Assembly (NCBI RefSeq): GCF_020829595.1
Contig: NZ_JAIVFW010000024.1
Span: forward strand, 1-64,000
Reading direction: 5' to 3'
Length of the DNA stretch: 64,000 nt
Origin: Nostoc sp. CHAB 5844
Lineage (GTDB): Bacteria > Cyanobacteriota > Cyanobacteriia > Cyanobacteriales > Nostocaceae
Part shown: piece by piece, positions 18,705-27,405 of the stretch
How the letters are laid out: the number at the start of each line of letters is the position of its first letter
Position numbering within the stretch: the first letter of the stretch is position 1
Made by a program: the position numbers and the translations under genes
The notes under the pieces: model-generated
What the model was told of the DNA's origin: nothing
The model's database searches: none
The model's input: the letters and a program-made list of their open reading frames with translations, nothing else

Positions 18705-19649
18705 TTAAGCAATTATTGTTGAAGGTATGAGCGCTAGTAATTGACCAAGGGAACCATTAAAGCGATTACCATCTTCGTTAGGTGTAGGAATACCTGGTAC
18801 TTCAGTTGTATCAGTATATTGCCAGAAAGCCCAAGTTTTCCATTCTCTAGGGATCAGTGGTTTTGATTTATCTGTGTAGTGAGCCACCCATAATGGATGT
18901 TCAGAAAAGTCCTTGACTCCTGACATATAACTATCCCAGAAACCAAAACTTGTGTAGATAATCGGCTTGCGATTAATCTCGTTTTCAACTATGTCAATCC
19001 ATGTACGAACTCGCTCAACTCGCTCAGTTTTGCTGAAAGCTTCCCATTCACGTTTTACTGAATCCGGGAAATGTTCTAAATCTAAAGCAGGCGGCAAATC
19101 CTCTGGCTGAATTGGTTCTACACTAGCAACATAGTCAAGAAAATTACGGGCTTGCTCTTTGGGATCTGCAATAGGTCTGAAAAAGTGATAAGCTCCACGA
19201 AACATTCCGGCTCCCTGGATTTGTCGCCAGTTTGTCGGAAAAGTATCAGCCCTCCATGTCTTACCCTCGGTTGCTTTAGCAAAGGCAAAAGTAAAACCAG
19301 CTCTTCTGACTTGATGCCAATTTACTGATTTATCATGATCAGAAACATCAATTCCTGGCTCAAAGCCGGAAGAATTAGTATTAGAAAAAATCAGCGCAAC
19401 TTCGCTACTAGCAACTCGGTTACTACTACTGTCAAGTCCGACAATTCTAATTTTCCGCATTCCGGGATTCTTAAATCCAGGATAAGTTAAAACCCAATCC
19501 CCAGACTCTACATCATCACCACCGAGGTAATGCTGTTCCGCAAAAAGTTCTACCCTGACAACTTCGCCTTCGGCTCTACCTTTGAAAGTGACTGGTGTTT
19601 CTAAAAGAAATATTGAGTTATTGTTGGGTGTTGTAATAGTTATAGACAT
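18705..19649 (-). CDS. GH25 family muramidase with N-terminal Ig-like domain
   Basis: A cell-wall hydrolase cleaving the MurNAc-GlcNAc bond. The first 95 residues look like a beta-sandwich domain ('NNNSIFLLETPVTFKGRAEG'). They are followed by a GH25 barrel: 'GIDVSDHDKSVNWHQV', 'FAFAKATEGKTW', 'GAYHFFRP', 'ALDLEHFP' (catalytic Asp/Glu region) and 'WAFWQYTD' at the end. The ATG at 19649 has GAGGAG 8 bases upstream; an upstream in-frame start would add 18 residues. No signal peptide is visible, so export may be non-classical, or the enzyme may resemble phage lysins. Phage-derived acquisition is possible. Confidence 0.85.
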   Translation of the reverse strand: MSITITTPNNNSIFLLETPVTFKGRAEGEVVRVELFAEQHYLGGDDVESGDWVLTYPGFKNPGMRKIRIVGLDSSSNRVASSEVALIFSNTNSSGFEPGIDVSDHDKSVNWHQVRRAGFTFAFAKATEGKTWRADTFPTNWRQIQGAGMFRGAYHFFRPIADPKEQARNFLDYVASVEPIQPEDLPPALDLEHFPDSVKREWEAFSKTERVERVRTWIDIVENEINRKPIIYTSFGFWDSYMSGVKDFSEHPLWVAHYTDKSKPLIPREWKTWAFWQYTDTTEVPGIPTPNEDGNRFNGSLGQLLALIPSTIIA

Positions 19650-19825
19650 TATAAAACTCCTCAAATTATCAATATTTTTCAAGGATGAGTTACTTCTGTT
19701 CAAGCAACTTTTGCTTTGTCTTAAATTAATTTCTATCTCGCACTCCTCATCGTCGCCATCAACAAGTTTGTGGTAAAACTTCTAGTCAGCTTGATATTTG
19801 GTCTGAGTCTAGTGGTTTAGGAGTG

Positions 19826-19928
19826 ATACCATTTCACCAAATAAATGATACAAATAATTTCTCCTCTGCTCCTCTGCCCCTCTGCACCCCTGCGGCCTAT
19901 TTGTATCAAACTTAAAGTGAAACGGTAT
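19826..19928. repeat. MITE-like element with 30-bp inverted ends
   Basis: The left end (19826-19855) starts ATACCATTTCACC and ends ATGATACAAAT; the right end (19899-19928) is its inverted relative, ATTTGTATCA...TGAAACGGTAT, about 23 of 30 positions shared. The 43-base interior is a CTCCTCTGC/CCTCTGCAC-type tandem run. The ATG of the Uma2 remnant is formed at its right edge. Confidence 0.65.
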
Positions 19929-20307
19929 GACAATTATCTCTCCAGGGCTGATTTTTTCTGAAGCCGATAGCGTTATACCTGATGTGGTTTGGGTAAGTCG
20001 AGAAAGATTAGTCCAAATTGAAGACGAAGCAGGACATTTAACAGGCGCACCAGAATTGGTAATAGAAGTATTATCTCCTGGTACACAAAACGAGTGTCGA
20101 GATAAGGAAGCAAAACTTAAACTTTATTCAGTTCATGGTGTGCGTGAGTATTGGATTATTAATCGCTTTACTAAACAAGTAGAAGTTTATCGTAGAGAAA
20201 AAGCACAATTAATTTTAGTGGCAACTTTGATAGGCGATGATGAAATAACCTCGCCGCTATTACCAGACTTCTTTTGTTCTATCCGTTGCTTTTTTCCAGA
20301 AGAATGA
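19927..20307 (+). pseudogene. Uma2-family nuclease, N-terminus lost
   Basis: 126 residues corresponding to the last two-thirds of an Uma2 (DUF820) PD-(D/E)XK-like protein: 'VIPDVVWVSRERL' (catalytic Asp), 'PELVIEVLSPGTQNECRDKEAKL' region with the E-x-L-S-P signature, and 'YWIINRFTKQVEVYR'. Complete members have about 190 residues, as the one at 50021 does. The missing first 60-70 residues are replaced by the small repeat element, which supplies an accidental ATG. Probably non-functional. Confidence 0.7.
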
Positions 20308-20346
20308 AGACAAAGAATAGGAAATATAGCAGTCGAAGCATAAGTT

Positions 20347-20493
20347 ATATCAGGTTCGGTTAAACACTTATGATATCTGTAGGTTGGGTTGAGGCTTTGC
20401 AAAACCCAACAAATCCAGGAAATGTTGGGTTTCGTTCCTCAACCCAACCTACATTGACAGATTTTGTTATAAGTAATCACCCGAACTTGATAT
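20347..20493. repeat. nested inverted-repeat element
   Basis: Outer ends ATATCAGGTTCGG (20347-20359) and CCGAACTTGATAT (20481-20493) are inverted with one mismatch. Inside is a perfect 17-bp inverted pair TGTAGGTTGGGTTGAGG (20378-20394) and its complement (20437-20453). No coding capacity; a foldback element. Confidence 0.65.
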
Positions 20494-20507
20494 TATAGCC
20501 ATAATAT

Positions 20508-22682
20508 TTAGCTAATTGGTAATGTAAACCAAAATGTTGCGCCTGTTTCCAAGCCGCTTTGCACCCCGATTTCGCCACCATGAGCCTGGATAATTTGCTT
20601 GCACAAATATAATCCCAAACCTAAACCTAAAGAATAGGGATTATTCTTGCCTCGGAAATATAAATCAAACAGTCGTTGGCTTTGTTCGGAACTAATACCA
20701 ACACCGTTATCACTAACGGTACAATAAATTTTGTCACCTTCAAGTATGGTGTTGATAGTAATTTGCAATCCTGGCAGATTATGTTTGATGGCATTGCCAA
20801 TTAAGTTAGAAAATACGCGCCATAGTTGCGTTGGGTCGGCATTAATTAATGGTAAATTTGCAGTTACAAGATTGATGAGCGTGGTTTGATTTTTTCGCAG
20901 CATCGGTTCTAAATCTGCGATCGCATCTGCCACAACCATATGTAATTGCACTGGTTGACGTTGTAAAATTAACCCCTGCACATCATTGACATGGGCTTCC
21001 ATCAACGAATTAATTAAATTTAACTGGCGATCGCTACTTTGCACCATCCGTTCTAAAGTTGAGCGTGGTACAGGGATGAGATTATTCCCCACTTCGCCAT
21101 TTTCCAGCAAATTCTTCAGCACCATTAAAGTTCCCAACACTGGGTTACGTAAGTCATGAGAAACTGCATGGAAAAAGACTCGCAATGCTGCTTCTGTACG
21201 CTGGCGATCGCGCATTGCAGCTTGTAGTTCGCTAATATCTAAAATTACCCCTACCAATCCACCCAAGGAACCATCTACCTTAGAAAAAGTTGCTTTGTAA
21301 AATATGACATCATGTTTGGTTTGATCAGCAAAGACCAAAAAACTTTCATAAGTTTGCACTTGTTGCTGCTCAAACAGCGCCATATCTGCGTGATAATATT
21401 GGTCAGCAAGTTCTTTCGGTGCAAGTTCATAATCAGACTTGCCTAATATCTGTTCCTTACGTAAACCTAAAACTGCTTCAAAAGCCGTGTTACAGCCAAG
21501 ATATAAACCTTGGGGATTCTTATAAAAAACCGGGGTAGGAATTGTATCAATCAAAACTTGTAAAAAATCTAATTGTTCTTGTAGTGCTTCCTCGGCTTGT
21601 TTACGTTGGGTAATGTCTTCAATTAACCCTTCATAATAAAGCAGTTTTCCTTCGGCGTTACGAACTGCATAAGCTTTTTCGGAAATCCAGACAACGCTAC
21701 CATCTTGGCGATAAATTTGCGATTCAAATTCTGAGATAATTCCATACTCTTCAATTAAACGTACAAACTCAGCGCGGCGATTGGGATCGACGTATAATTG
21801 GTGTTCAATATCTGTGAAATTGGCTGTAACTTCTTCTGGAGAGTCATAGCCATAAATCTTGGCTAGTGCAGGATTTGCTGTGATGTAGCAACCATCAGGA
21901 CTACTTTGAAAAATCCCTTCAATTGCGTTTTCAAAAATACTGCGATATTTCGCTTCTGCTAATACTAATTTTCTATTAGCTGATTCTAGTTCTTTGCGGG
22001 CATAAAACTCAGAACGTTGGAGGCGATCGTATAAATAAACTCCCAGGTCACAGATAGTACAAAACCAGAATATATACAAAATAAACGTCACATTATATAT
22101 TTCTGGATGTTCTGGCACTAGTGTTTGTAACCCCAATGCTGTATTCACAACAAAATAATAAACTAAAATACTTACCTGAGACAGTAAATGAAGCGGCCAA
22201 CGCACTGGCATGAATATAGCTTGGCTGAGAAATAGCAGCGACCAACCGATGGTATCAGGTAAGGCAAAACCTTTGATGGTGGCAAACAACTGTGATGCAA
22301 AGCTAACTGACCAAGATGTTCCTAAAAATAATCTGCCTGGATGACGATGACCGAAGCGAGTTTTATGTAAAGTAAAACAAACAAATAAACTCAGCAACAT
22401 CGAAACGTTAATCGCCAATCCCTGAATTCTGAGTATTCTTGGTAGCTGTGCCAACTCCTTTAAAGAAAAGAATAAGTCATAAATATCTCGGATAGTAAAA
22501 GTTAATAAACAGATAAAAGCCAGCCATAACCACAGACGCAATCTCTGCCACAAAAAGTGGTTACGCCAGGATTGATATTCAGCAGTGATTACATCTATTT
22601 TTGGTGCAGAAAAAACTTGTTTCCACCAGGTTCGGAATTGTTGCAATAAGTTAGCCATCAGTGTCTTACCAACTTTGACCAT
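20508..22682 (-). CDS. membrane PAS-PAS sensor histidine kinase
   Basis: A 724-residue sensor kinase. Several transmembrane segments fill residues 30-220. Two PAS domains follow ('ENAIEGIFQSSPDG' at about 250, 'IDTIPTPVFYKNPQG' at about 385), then a HisKA domain with phospho-acceptor His509 ('SHDLRNP'), and a CA domain with N-box Asn ('NLIGNAIKH', about 626), G1 Asp658 ('SDNGVGIS') and a G2 loop 'LGLGLGLYLC'. All catalytic elements are intact. No receiver domain or adjacent response regulator is present, so the partner is unknown. The start could also be the ATG eight codons downstream. Confidence 0.88.
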   Translation of the reverse strand: MVKVGKTLMANLLQQFRTWWKQVFSAPKIDVITAEYQSWRNHFLWQRLRLWLWLAFICLLTFTIRDIYDLFFSLKELAQLPRILRIQGLAINVSMLLSLFVCFTLHKTRFGHRHPGRLFLGTSWSVSFASQLFATIKGFALPDTIGWSLLFLSQAIFMPVRWPLHLLSQVSILVYYFVVNTALGLQTLVPEHPEIYNVTFILYIFWFCTICDLGVYLYDRLQRSEFYARKELESANRKLVLAEAKYRSIFENAIEGIFQSSPDGCYITANPALAKIYGYDSPEEVTANFTDIEHQLYVDPNRRAEFVRLIEEYGIISEFESQIYRQDGSVVWISEKAYAVRNAEGKLLYYEGLIEDITQRKQAEEALQEQLDFLQVLIDTIPTPVFYKNPQGLYLGCNTAFEAVLGLRKEQILGKSDYELAPKELADQYYHADMALFEQQQVQTYESFLVFADQTKHDVIFYKATFSKVDGSLGGLVGVILDISELQAAMRDRQRTEAALRVFFHAVSHDLRNPVLGTLMVLKNLLENGEVGNNLIPVPRSTLERMVQSSDRQLNLINSLMEAHVNDVQGLILQRQPVQLHMVVADAIADLEPMLRKNQTTLINLVTANLPLINADPTQLWRVFSNLIGNAIKHNLPGLQITINTILEGDKIYCTVSDNGVGISSEQSQRLFDLYFRGKNNPYSLGLGLGLYLCKQIIQAHGGEIGVQSGLETGATFWFTLPIS

Positions 22683-22763
22683 ACCATCGCAGGTGTTTTT
22701 CTATTTTCCAGCTGTAATCACACCCTCGTAATTATTATGGTGACTTATGGGTACATTTGACGA

Positions 22764-25325
22764 CTAACTGGCTACAGACAATGTGAACCAAAATGTTAAT
22801 CCTTGTTTGCGGTTACTAATTACACCAATTTCGCCACCGTGTGCTTGAATAATTTGGCGACACAGATACATTTTTAACCCTAGGATTGTGGAACAAGGTG
22901 CTTGCGGATCGCGTACATATAAATCAAATAGGCGATCGCTGTCTAGTTTACTCATAGCTAAACCATTATGTTCAATTTGAATCCGCATCATCTTCTCGAC
23001 AACGGTGGCGTTCAAAGAAAATTTCAATCCTGGGGGATTATGCTGCAAGCTATAAATAAACAAAGTCAGCAACACTGTCTGTAACTGAGAGGGATCTGTG
23101 ATCACTAATGGCAAATCTTCGCTGACTAAATTCTCAAGTGTGGCTTGATTTTGCCACAACAGTGGTTGTAACTCAGGAATAATTCTCTCTAAAAGTATGT
23201 TTAAATTTACTGGCTGGGGATGCAGTACCACACCTTGCTCCATGCAGCAATGAATTTCTAGCAAAGAGTTGATCATTGCCAGCTGGCGATCGTTGCCTTG
23301 AATCATCCGCTCGATTATCGAGCTAGGTACGGGAATTGGGGAAGAAGCAGGGTAAGAACTTTCTGGCAGAGGGGCGGAGGCGGTAGAGGGGCAGAGGGGC
23401 AGAGCCGAGGACTTTTCCCCGACTCCCCCATTTTCAAGTAAATTCTTGAGTACCATCAAGTTACCCATGACTGTAGTTCGTAAATCATGGGCAACTGTAT
23501 GCAACACCACGTCCTTTACTTGTTGCAGTTTTTCTAATTCCTGCATTTTTTGTTGCAATTGCGCGGTACGTTCTTCCACTTGGCGTTCTAGATTAGTGTT
23601 GAGTTCTGCGAGTTCTTGGTAGAGTTGTGCTTGCTGAATTGCGATCGCCAACTGCTCGGATAATCGCTGGAGTAAATCTATTTCTATAGACTGCCAATGA
23701 CGGGGGCCAGAACATTGGTTGGCAACCAAAGCACCAAATAATTCTTCACCTAACATAATTGGTACAGCCAATGTGGCCCTTGTCTGAAATTGTTGATAAT
23801 GTGCTTGTAATTTAGGAGATACTGTTATTTGAGTAACATCTTCAACTACACGCACACGATGAGTTGAAAAAATAGTTTTTAATTCTTGGATATAACTTTT
23901 ATCATCGGTTGTCCAACCTAAGACTGATGGATACTGGGGATCTAATGATTCAGCGACAGTTTTGGCTTTTACCTGGCAATCATTCAACCCAATAAAAACT
24001 CTATCAGCTTGCAAAAATTGTCTGACTTCAGAGACAGTAGTTTGGAGAATTTGTTCTAAATTCAGCGAAGACCGAATTCGTACCAAAGTTTCTGTCAACA
24101 AGCGATCGCGCTGTGCCGCCAAGCGCATTTGGGCTTCTGCTTGCTTGCGGGCGGTAATGTCGTGATTAATGGCTAAGATACATGGTACGCCATCTAAATC
24201 AATCACATCAGCCGAAAGCAGCGTTGTGAGTATCTCACCCGATTTGCGCCGAAAAACAAATTCTAAGTTGCGAATTGCTCCTTTTGTCTGCAAATGTTGC
24301 AATAATTGAGAGCGATCGCCTTCATTTACCCAAATTTTTAAGTCAAAAGCTGTATGACCAATTACTTCATCTTGGCCATAGCCTGATAGCTGTATAAAAC
24401 TATCATTTACTTCAATGAAGCGTCCTTCTTTGAGAGTACTAATGGTAATTGGATCAGGGCTGCAACTAAAAGCTTTAGAAAACTTTTGCGCCAGATTCCG
24501 CAACGAAGTTTCTGCTTGTTTGCGCTCTGTGATATCCCTAACAATAGCTAACACTTCATCAGAACCACTGACTACTAACCGCGCCTCATAATCTCGAATT
24601 CCTATTGGTGTCGGTAGTTGATATTCACAAGTCTGTAAAGTTCCCGCATCCAAAGTTTTTGCAATGGTTTCTTGTCCAATCAAAGCCATATCACTTGGTA
24701 ATAAATCTCGCATATTTTTACCAACTATTTCTTCTTTGATCAAAGTGAGATTTATCCCGTCGCCTTTCAAATCGAGATATTCACCATCACGACTCAACCG
24801 AAACATCAAATCAGGAATCGCATCCAAAATTGCTTGATACCTCGCCTCACTAGCTCGTAATTTTTCTTCTGTTTGTTTTCTATTAGTAATATCTATAACT
24901 AAGCCATTACACAGAATATCGCCATTTGCTTGTGGTTCTAGTTGGCAAGCTCCTTGAATCCACTTGAGTTTACCACTGGGTGTCATAATTCGACCTTCCC
25001 AACACCAAGGTTTAAGAGTAGTAAAAGCAACAGCTAGAGATTTTTTAAACTTGCTTCTATCCAGGGGGTAGATTAGTTGGTATAAGATTTGCCAGTCTGC
25101 CTGGATTACTTCTGGTTCTAATTCCGACAAGGCTCGACAGCCGGAACTCACATATAAAACAACCTGTGAACCATCCGCCTGTTGTCGGAATTGAAAAATC
25201 ATCCCTGGTAAATTGGCAGCAATTTTTTCCAACAAAGTAATAGTCTGTGAGGGAAATTCGAGTTTATGTAGTAATTTTAAGGCTTCATCCACTCTTTCAC
25301 CTTTTGATACACAAGCAACTAGCAC
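22764..25325 (-). CDS. PAS/GAF histidine-kinase-like protein with degenerate ATPase domain
   Basis: 853 residues, no membrane segments: PAS-type domains at about 35-150, 165-270 and 280-395, a GAF domain at about 410-570, a short coiled coil, then a HisKA-like helix with His613 ('AHDLRTT'). The C-terminus parallels the kinase at 20508 but the N-box reads T-L-F-I-Y-S-L-Q-H where N-L-I-G-N-A-I-K-H is expected, and the G1 motif has 'EHNGLAMS' in place of 'SDNGVGIS'. Loss of the Mg-binding Asn and the adenine-binding Asp suggests no kinase activity. A 25-residue Ser/Pro insertion at 639-663 comes from a tandem DNA repeat. Start is a GTG; it lies 81 bases upstream of the other kinase, so co-transcription is possible. 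Confidence 0.8.
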   Translation of the reverse strand: MLVACVSKGERVDEALKLLHKLEFPSQTITLLEKIAANLPGMIFQFRQQADGSQVVLYVSSGCRALSELEPEVIQADWQILYQLIYPLDRSKFKKSLAVAFTTLKPWCWEGRIMTPSGKLKWIQGACQLEPQANGDILCNGLVIDITNRKQTEEKLRASEARYQAILDAIPDLMFRLSRDGEYLDLKGDGINLTLIKEEIVGKNMRDLLPSDMALIGQETIAKTLDAGTLQTCEYQLPTPIGIRDYEARLVVSGSDEVLAIVRDITERKQAETSLRNLAQKFSKAFSCSPDPITISTLKEGRFIEVNDSFIQLSGYGQDEVIGHTAFDLKIWVNEGDRSQLLQHLQTKGAIRNLEFVFRRKSGEILTTLLSADVIDLDGVPCILAINHDITARKQAEAQMRLAAQRDRLLTETLVRIRSSLNLEQILQTTVSEVRQFLQADRVFIGLNDCQVKAKTVAESLDPQYPSVLGWTTDDKSYIQELKTIFSTHRVRVVEDVTQITVSPKLQAHYQQFQTRATLAVPIMLGEELFGALVANQCSGPRHWQSIEIDLLQRLSEQLAIAIQQAQLYQELAELNTNLERQVEERTAQLQQKMQELEKLQQVKDVVLHTVAHDLRTTVMGNLMVLKNLLENGGVGEKSSALPLCPSTASAPLPESSYPASSPIPVPSSIIERMIQGNDRQLAMINSLLEIHCCMEQGVVLHPQPVNLNILLERIIPELQPLLWQNQATLENLVSEDLPLVITDPSQLQTVLLTLFIYSLQHNPPGLKFSLNATVVEKMMRIQIEHNGLAMSKLDSDRLFDLYVRDPQAPCSTILGLKMYLCRQIIQAHGGEIGVISNRKQGLTFWFTLSVAS
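23337..23411. repeat. CTCTGCCC-type tandem repeat inside coding sequence
   Basis: A GGGGCAGA-rich run, like the CTCCTCTGC/CCTCTGC runs at 19861-19890 and about 34702-34722, lies in frame in the second histidine kinase. It encodes the low-complexity Ser/Ala/Pro insertion absent from the paralogue. Confidence 0.6.
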
Positions 25326-25536
25326 GATTTTCCAAGAGATGGTAACTATGGCGACAATTTTGCCTCTGTGAACATCAGTGCTAACAGAAGTAAAACGTAG
25401 CCTTATTTCAGGTTAGTTCTTGATGGGGCGATCGCATTCACCCAATCGGGTGAACAGTTGCTCAGTCATTAGCATTAGCTATTAGTGAAGAAACAATTAG
25501 TATCTCATGAGCTTGATAAAATGATACTTTTTATGC

Positions 25537-25568
25537 TTGACTCTCCATTCAACTGGATAGTTTAGGAT
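25537..25568 (+). promoter_or_regulatory. MerR-type promoter/operator
   Basis: TTGACT (25537-25542) and TAGGAT (25563-25568) are separated by 20 bases, longer than the usual 17, and between them sits an inverted repeat ACTCTCCA-TTCAAC-TGGATAGT. Over-long spacers containing a dyad are the hallmark of promoters twisted open by MerR proteins. It lies about 40 bases before the merR-family ATG, implying autoregulation. Confidence 0.65.
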
Positions 25569-25606
25569 AAAATCAGCAATCACATCTCACTCAAAGTTTG
25601 GTAAGT

Positions 25607-26020
25607 ATGTTAGCTCAAACAGAAGGAAAACAGATTGGTGTAGTTGCCAAAGAAAGCGGTGTACCAATAAAAACTATTCGCTATTATGAAGAGCTTGGTT
25701 TACTCAAATCATCAGGCAGAACAGAAGGTGGATTTAGATTATTTAACTCTGATATTTTGGAGCGTCTGCACTTTATTAAACGCGCTCAAAGCTTAGGTCT
25801 AAGTTTGTCAGAGATTAAAGAATTTTTAAATGTGCATGATAGCGGTGAATTACCTTGTGAACACATCAAAACTAAACTAGAAGATAAAGTAAAAGCTATT
25901 GATGAACAAATTCAGCAATTATTAATTTTGAGACAAGAATTATCAGGCTTACTTTCTGGCTGGGAAATTAAGCCTAATAATTATCATGCAACTATTTGCC
26001 CCATTATTGAAAATGAATAA
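25607..26020 (+). CDS. MerR-family metal-responsive regulator
   Basis: 137 residues: winged helix-turn-helix 'IGVVAKESGVPIKTIRYYEELGLL' at residues 8-35, the MerR 'RFKRAQSLGLSLSEIKEFL'-like second helix pair, a long dimerisation helix, and cysteines at 'ELPCEHIK' and 'HATICPIIE' that fit a metal site as in the ZntR/CadR/PbrR branch. The ATG at 25607 is preceded by its own MerR-type promoter. No metal efflux gene adjoins on either side, so apart from itself its target is not evident. Confidence 0.85.
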   Translation: MLAQTEGKQIGVVAKESGVPIKTIRYYEELGLLKSSGRTEGGFRLFNSDILERLHFIKRAQSLGLSLSEIKEFLNVHDSGELPCEHIKTKLEDKVKAIDEQIQQLLILRQELSGLLSGWEIKPNNYHATICPIIENE

Positions 26021-26107
26021 AATGACTGGATCTTACTAACGAAAGTAATTTATAATCTAAAGAATCGAGTTCAACGAGGCGAAGCGGACATTTAAAACAT
26101 AAAACTT

Positions 26108-26737
26108 ATGACACAAACACTTCAAGCCAAAGATATTGACTTACTTTACTTAATTGATAATTTTGATATTCAGTTGGTTACAGATGAAAATTTTTTCAGT
26201 GAATGGCAAGAGGAATTACCAGAAATTACAGATTTAGATAAACAACTTTTAAACAAAGTAAAAGCTGGTTATTTAAATTTTCTCAATTATCCGCCATTGC
26301 TAGAAGATGTTGTGAGAATGGCAATTGTAGATCCGATACTTTTTATTGGAGATTTCTACTTGTCTCCCTTTTACGTAAAATCTGAGTCATCGATAGATAT
26401 TGCCGTGCCTGACGAAGATGCAATTATCAAAGGTAGAATAGATACTTTAGTTTTAAAAGACCAATTATGGGTGATGATAATTGAATCAAAAAAAGCTTCA
26501 TTCTCTATTGAAGAAGGACTGGCACAAATCCTTGCCTATATGTTGGGTAATCCCTATTCTGAAAAACCAAGTTTTGGGATGATTGCCACAGGTAGCGAGT
26601 TTATTTTTGTGAAATTAGTCAAAGAACAACCACCACGTTATGCTTTATCCAAAGGTTTTTTAATGCGTAACCCTGGAAATGATTTATACGAAGTGCTGCG
26701 TATACTCAAGCATTTAATTCAATTGGTGAATACCTGA
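26108..26737 (+). CDS. PD-(D/E)XK-like protein related to restriction subunit R N-terminal domains
   Basis: 209 residues. The central 'DEDAIIKGRIDTLVLKDQLWVMIIESKK' region shows the nuclease pattern: Asp in 'GRID', then E-S-K in the following strand, as in HsdR-type and related PD-(D/E)XK nucleases. No helicase domain is present, and no methylase or specificity subunit is nearby. Stand-alone proteins of this kind are widespread in filamentous cyanobacteria and have no established role. Whether it cuts DNA is not known. Confidence 0.65.
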   Translation: MTQTLQAKDIDLLYLIDNFDIQLVTDENFFSEWQEELPEITDLDKQLLNKVKAGYLNFLNYPPLLEDVVRMAIVDPILFIGDFYLSPFYVKSESSIDIAVPDEDAIIKGRIDTLVLKDQLWVMIIESKKASFSIEEGLAQILAYMLGNPYSEKPSFGMIATGSEFIFVKLVKEQPPRYALSKGFLMRNPGNDLYEVLRILKHLIQLVNT

Positions 26738-26883
26738 AGTATTCTGAGAGTGTCTACGTCATCCTCAGAAAACAGGCGATCGTTTCTAATATCAGCGAAC
26801 ACCGTAAGCAGCTATTAGATCAAATTTCTACCCTAATTGATCCTGTTAAGCAAAAGACCAGTCCTTTCCGTCTTGACCCAAAA

Positions 26884-27237
26884 TTGATTTTTAAAGTCAA
26901 AATTGCTAAAAATTATTCTTTGTCAGACAACTTGGTAACTCAAACAGGACTCAATATCCTAGCACGTGAACCTAATAAAGCCATTGTTGTCTTTTCATCT
27001 GATAATAGGATAGAGATAGCACACTATATTTTGAATCTGGCAAAGGATTTACAGCTTGACTCGTTTTTAAGGATGCGATCGCACCTCCCAACCCAAACTC
27101 CGCAAATTCAAGCGATCGCCTCTTTCTTCGAGCAGAGAACTCATATACACTTCACTGACAGTTTTCGTCTCCAAGTTCTCAGTTACTCTATAAAAAAGTT
27201 CTGCCATACTTTTAGATATGACAGGATATTGCTATGA
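26884..27237 (+). CDS. unrecognised ORF, possibly a gene remnant
   Basis: The reading frame is open from about 26731 and reads 'EHRKQLLDQISTLIDPVKQK' before the first usable start (TTG at 26884). Continuous coding-like composition upstream of any good start codon suggests a gene that has lost its beginning. The protein has an 'NKAIVVFSSDNRIEIAHYIL' stretch, which matches no family I know, and a tail rich in HIP1-derived sequence. Low confidence as a functional gene. Confidence 0.3.
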   Translation: MIFKVKIAKNYSLSDNLVTQTGLNILAREPNKAIVVFSSDNRIEIAHYILNLAKDLQLDSFLRMRSHLPTQTPQIQAIASFFEQRTHIHFTDSFRLQVLSYSIKKFCHTFRYDRILL

Positions 27238-27284
27238 TACACAATCTGTCAACGCAGACAAATAATTTGGCAATTTATATAAAA

Positions 27285-27357
27285 CGAGCGCGGAGGGATT
27301 TGAACCCCCGACCCACAGAACCGGAATCTGTTGCTCTATCCACTGAGCCACGCGCCC
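27285..27357 (-). tRNA. tRNA-Arg (anticodon CCG)
   Basis: On the minus strand the 73 bases fold as a tRNA: acceptor GGGCGCG pairs with CGCGCTC (one G-U), the anticodon loop TTCCGGT carries anticodon CCG (Arg, codon CGG), and the T-loop is TTCGAAT. The discriminator is G and CCA is not encoded, as is common in cyanobacteria. Confidence 0.95.
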
Positions 27358-27405
27358 TTAGTCTTCTGCATTATAGCACAGTTGTGATAGAAGTTGATGA
27401 TCGCT

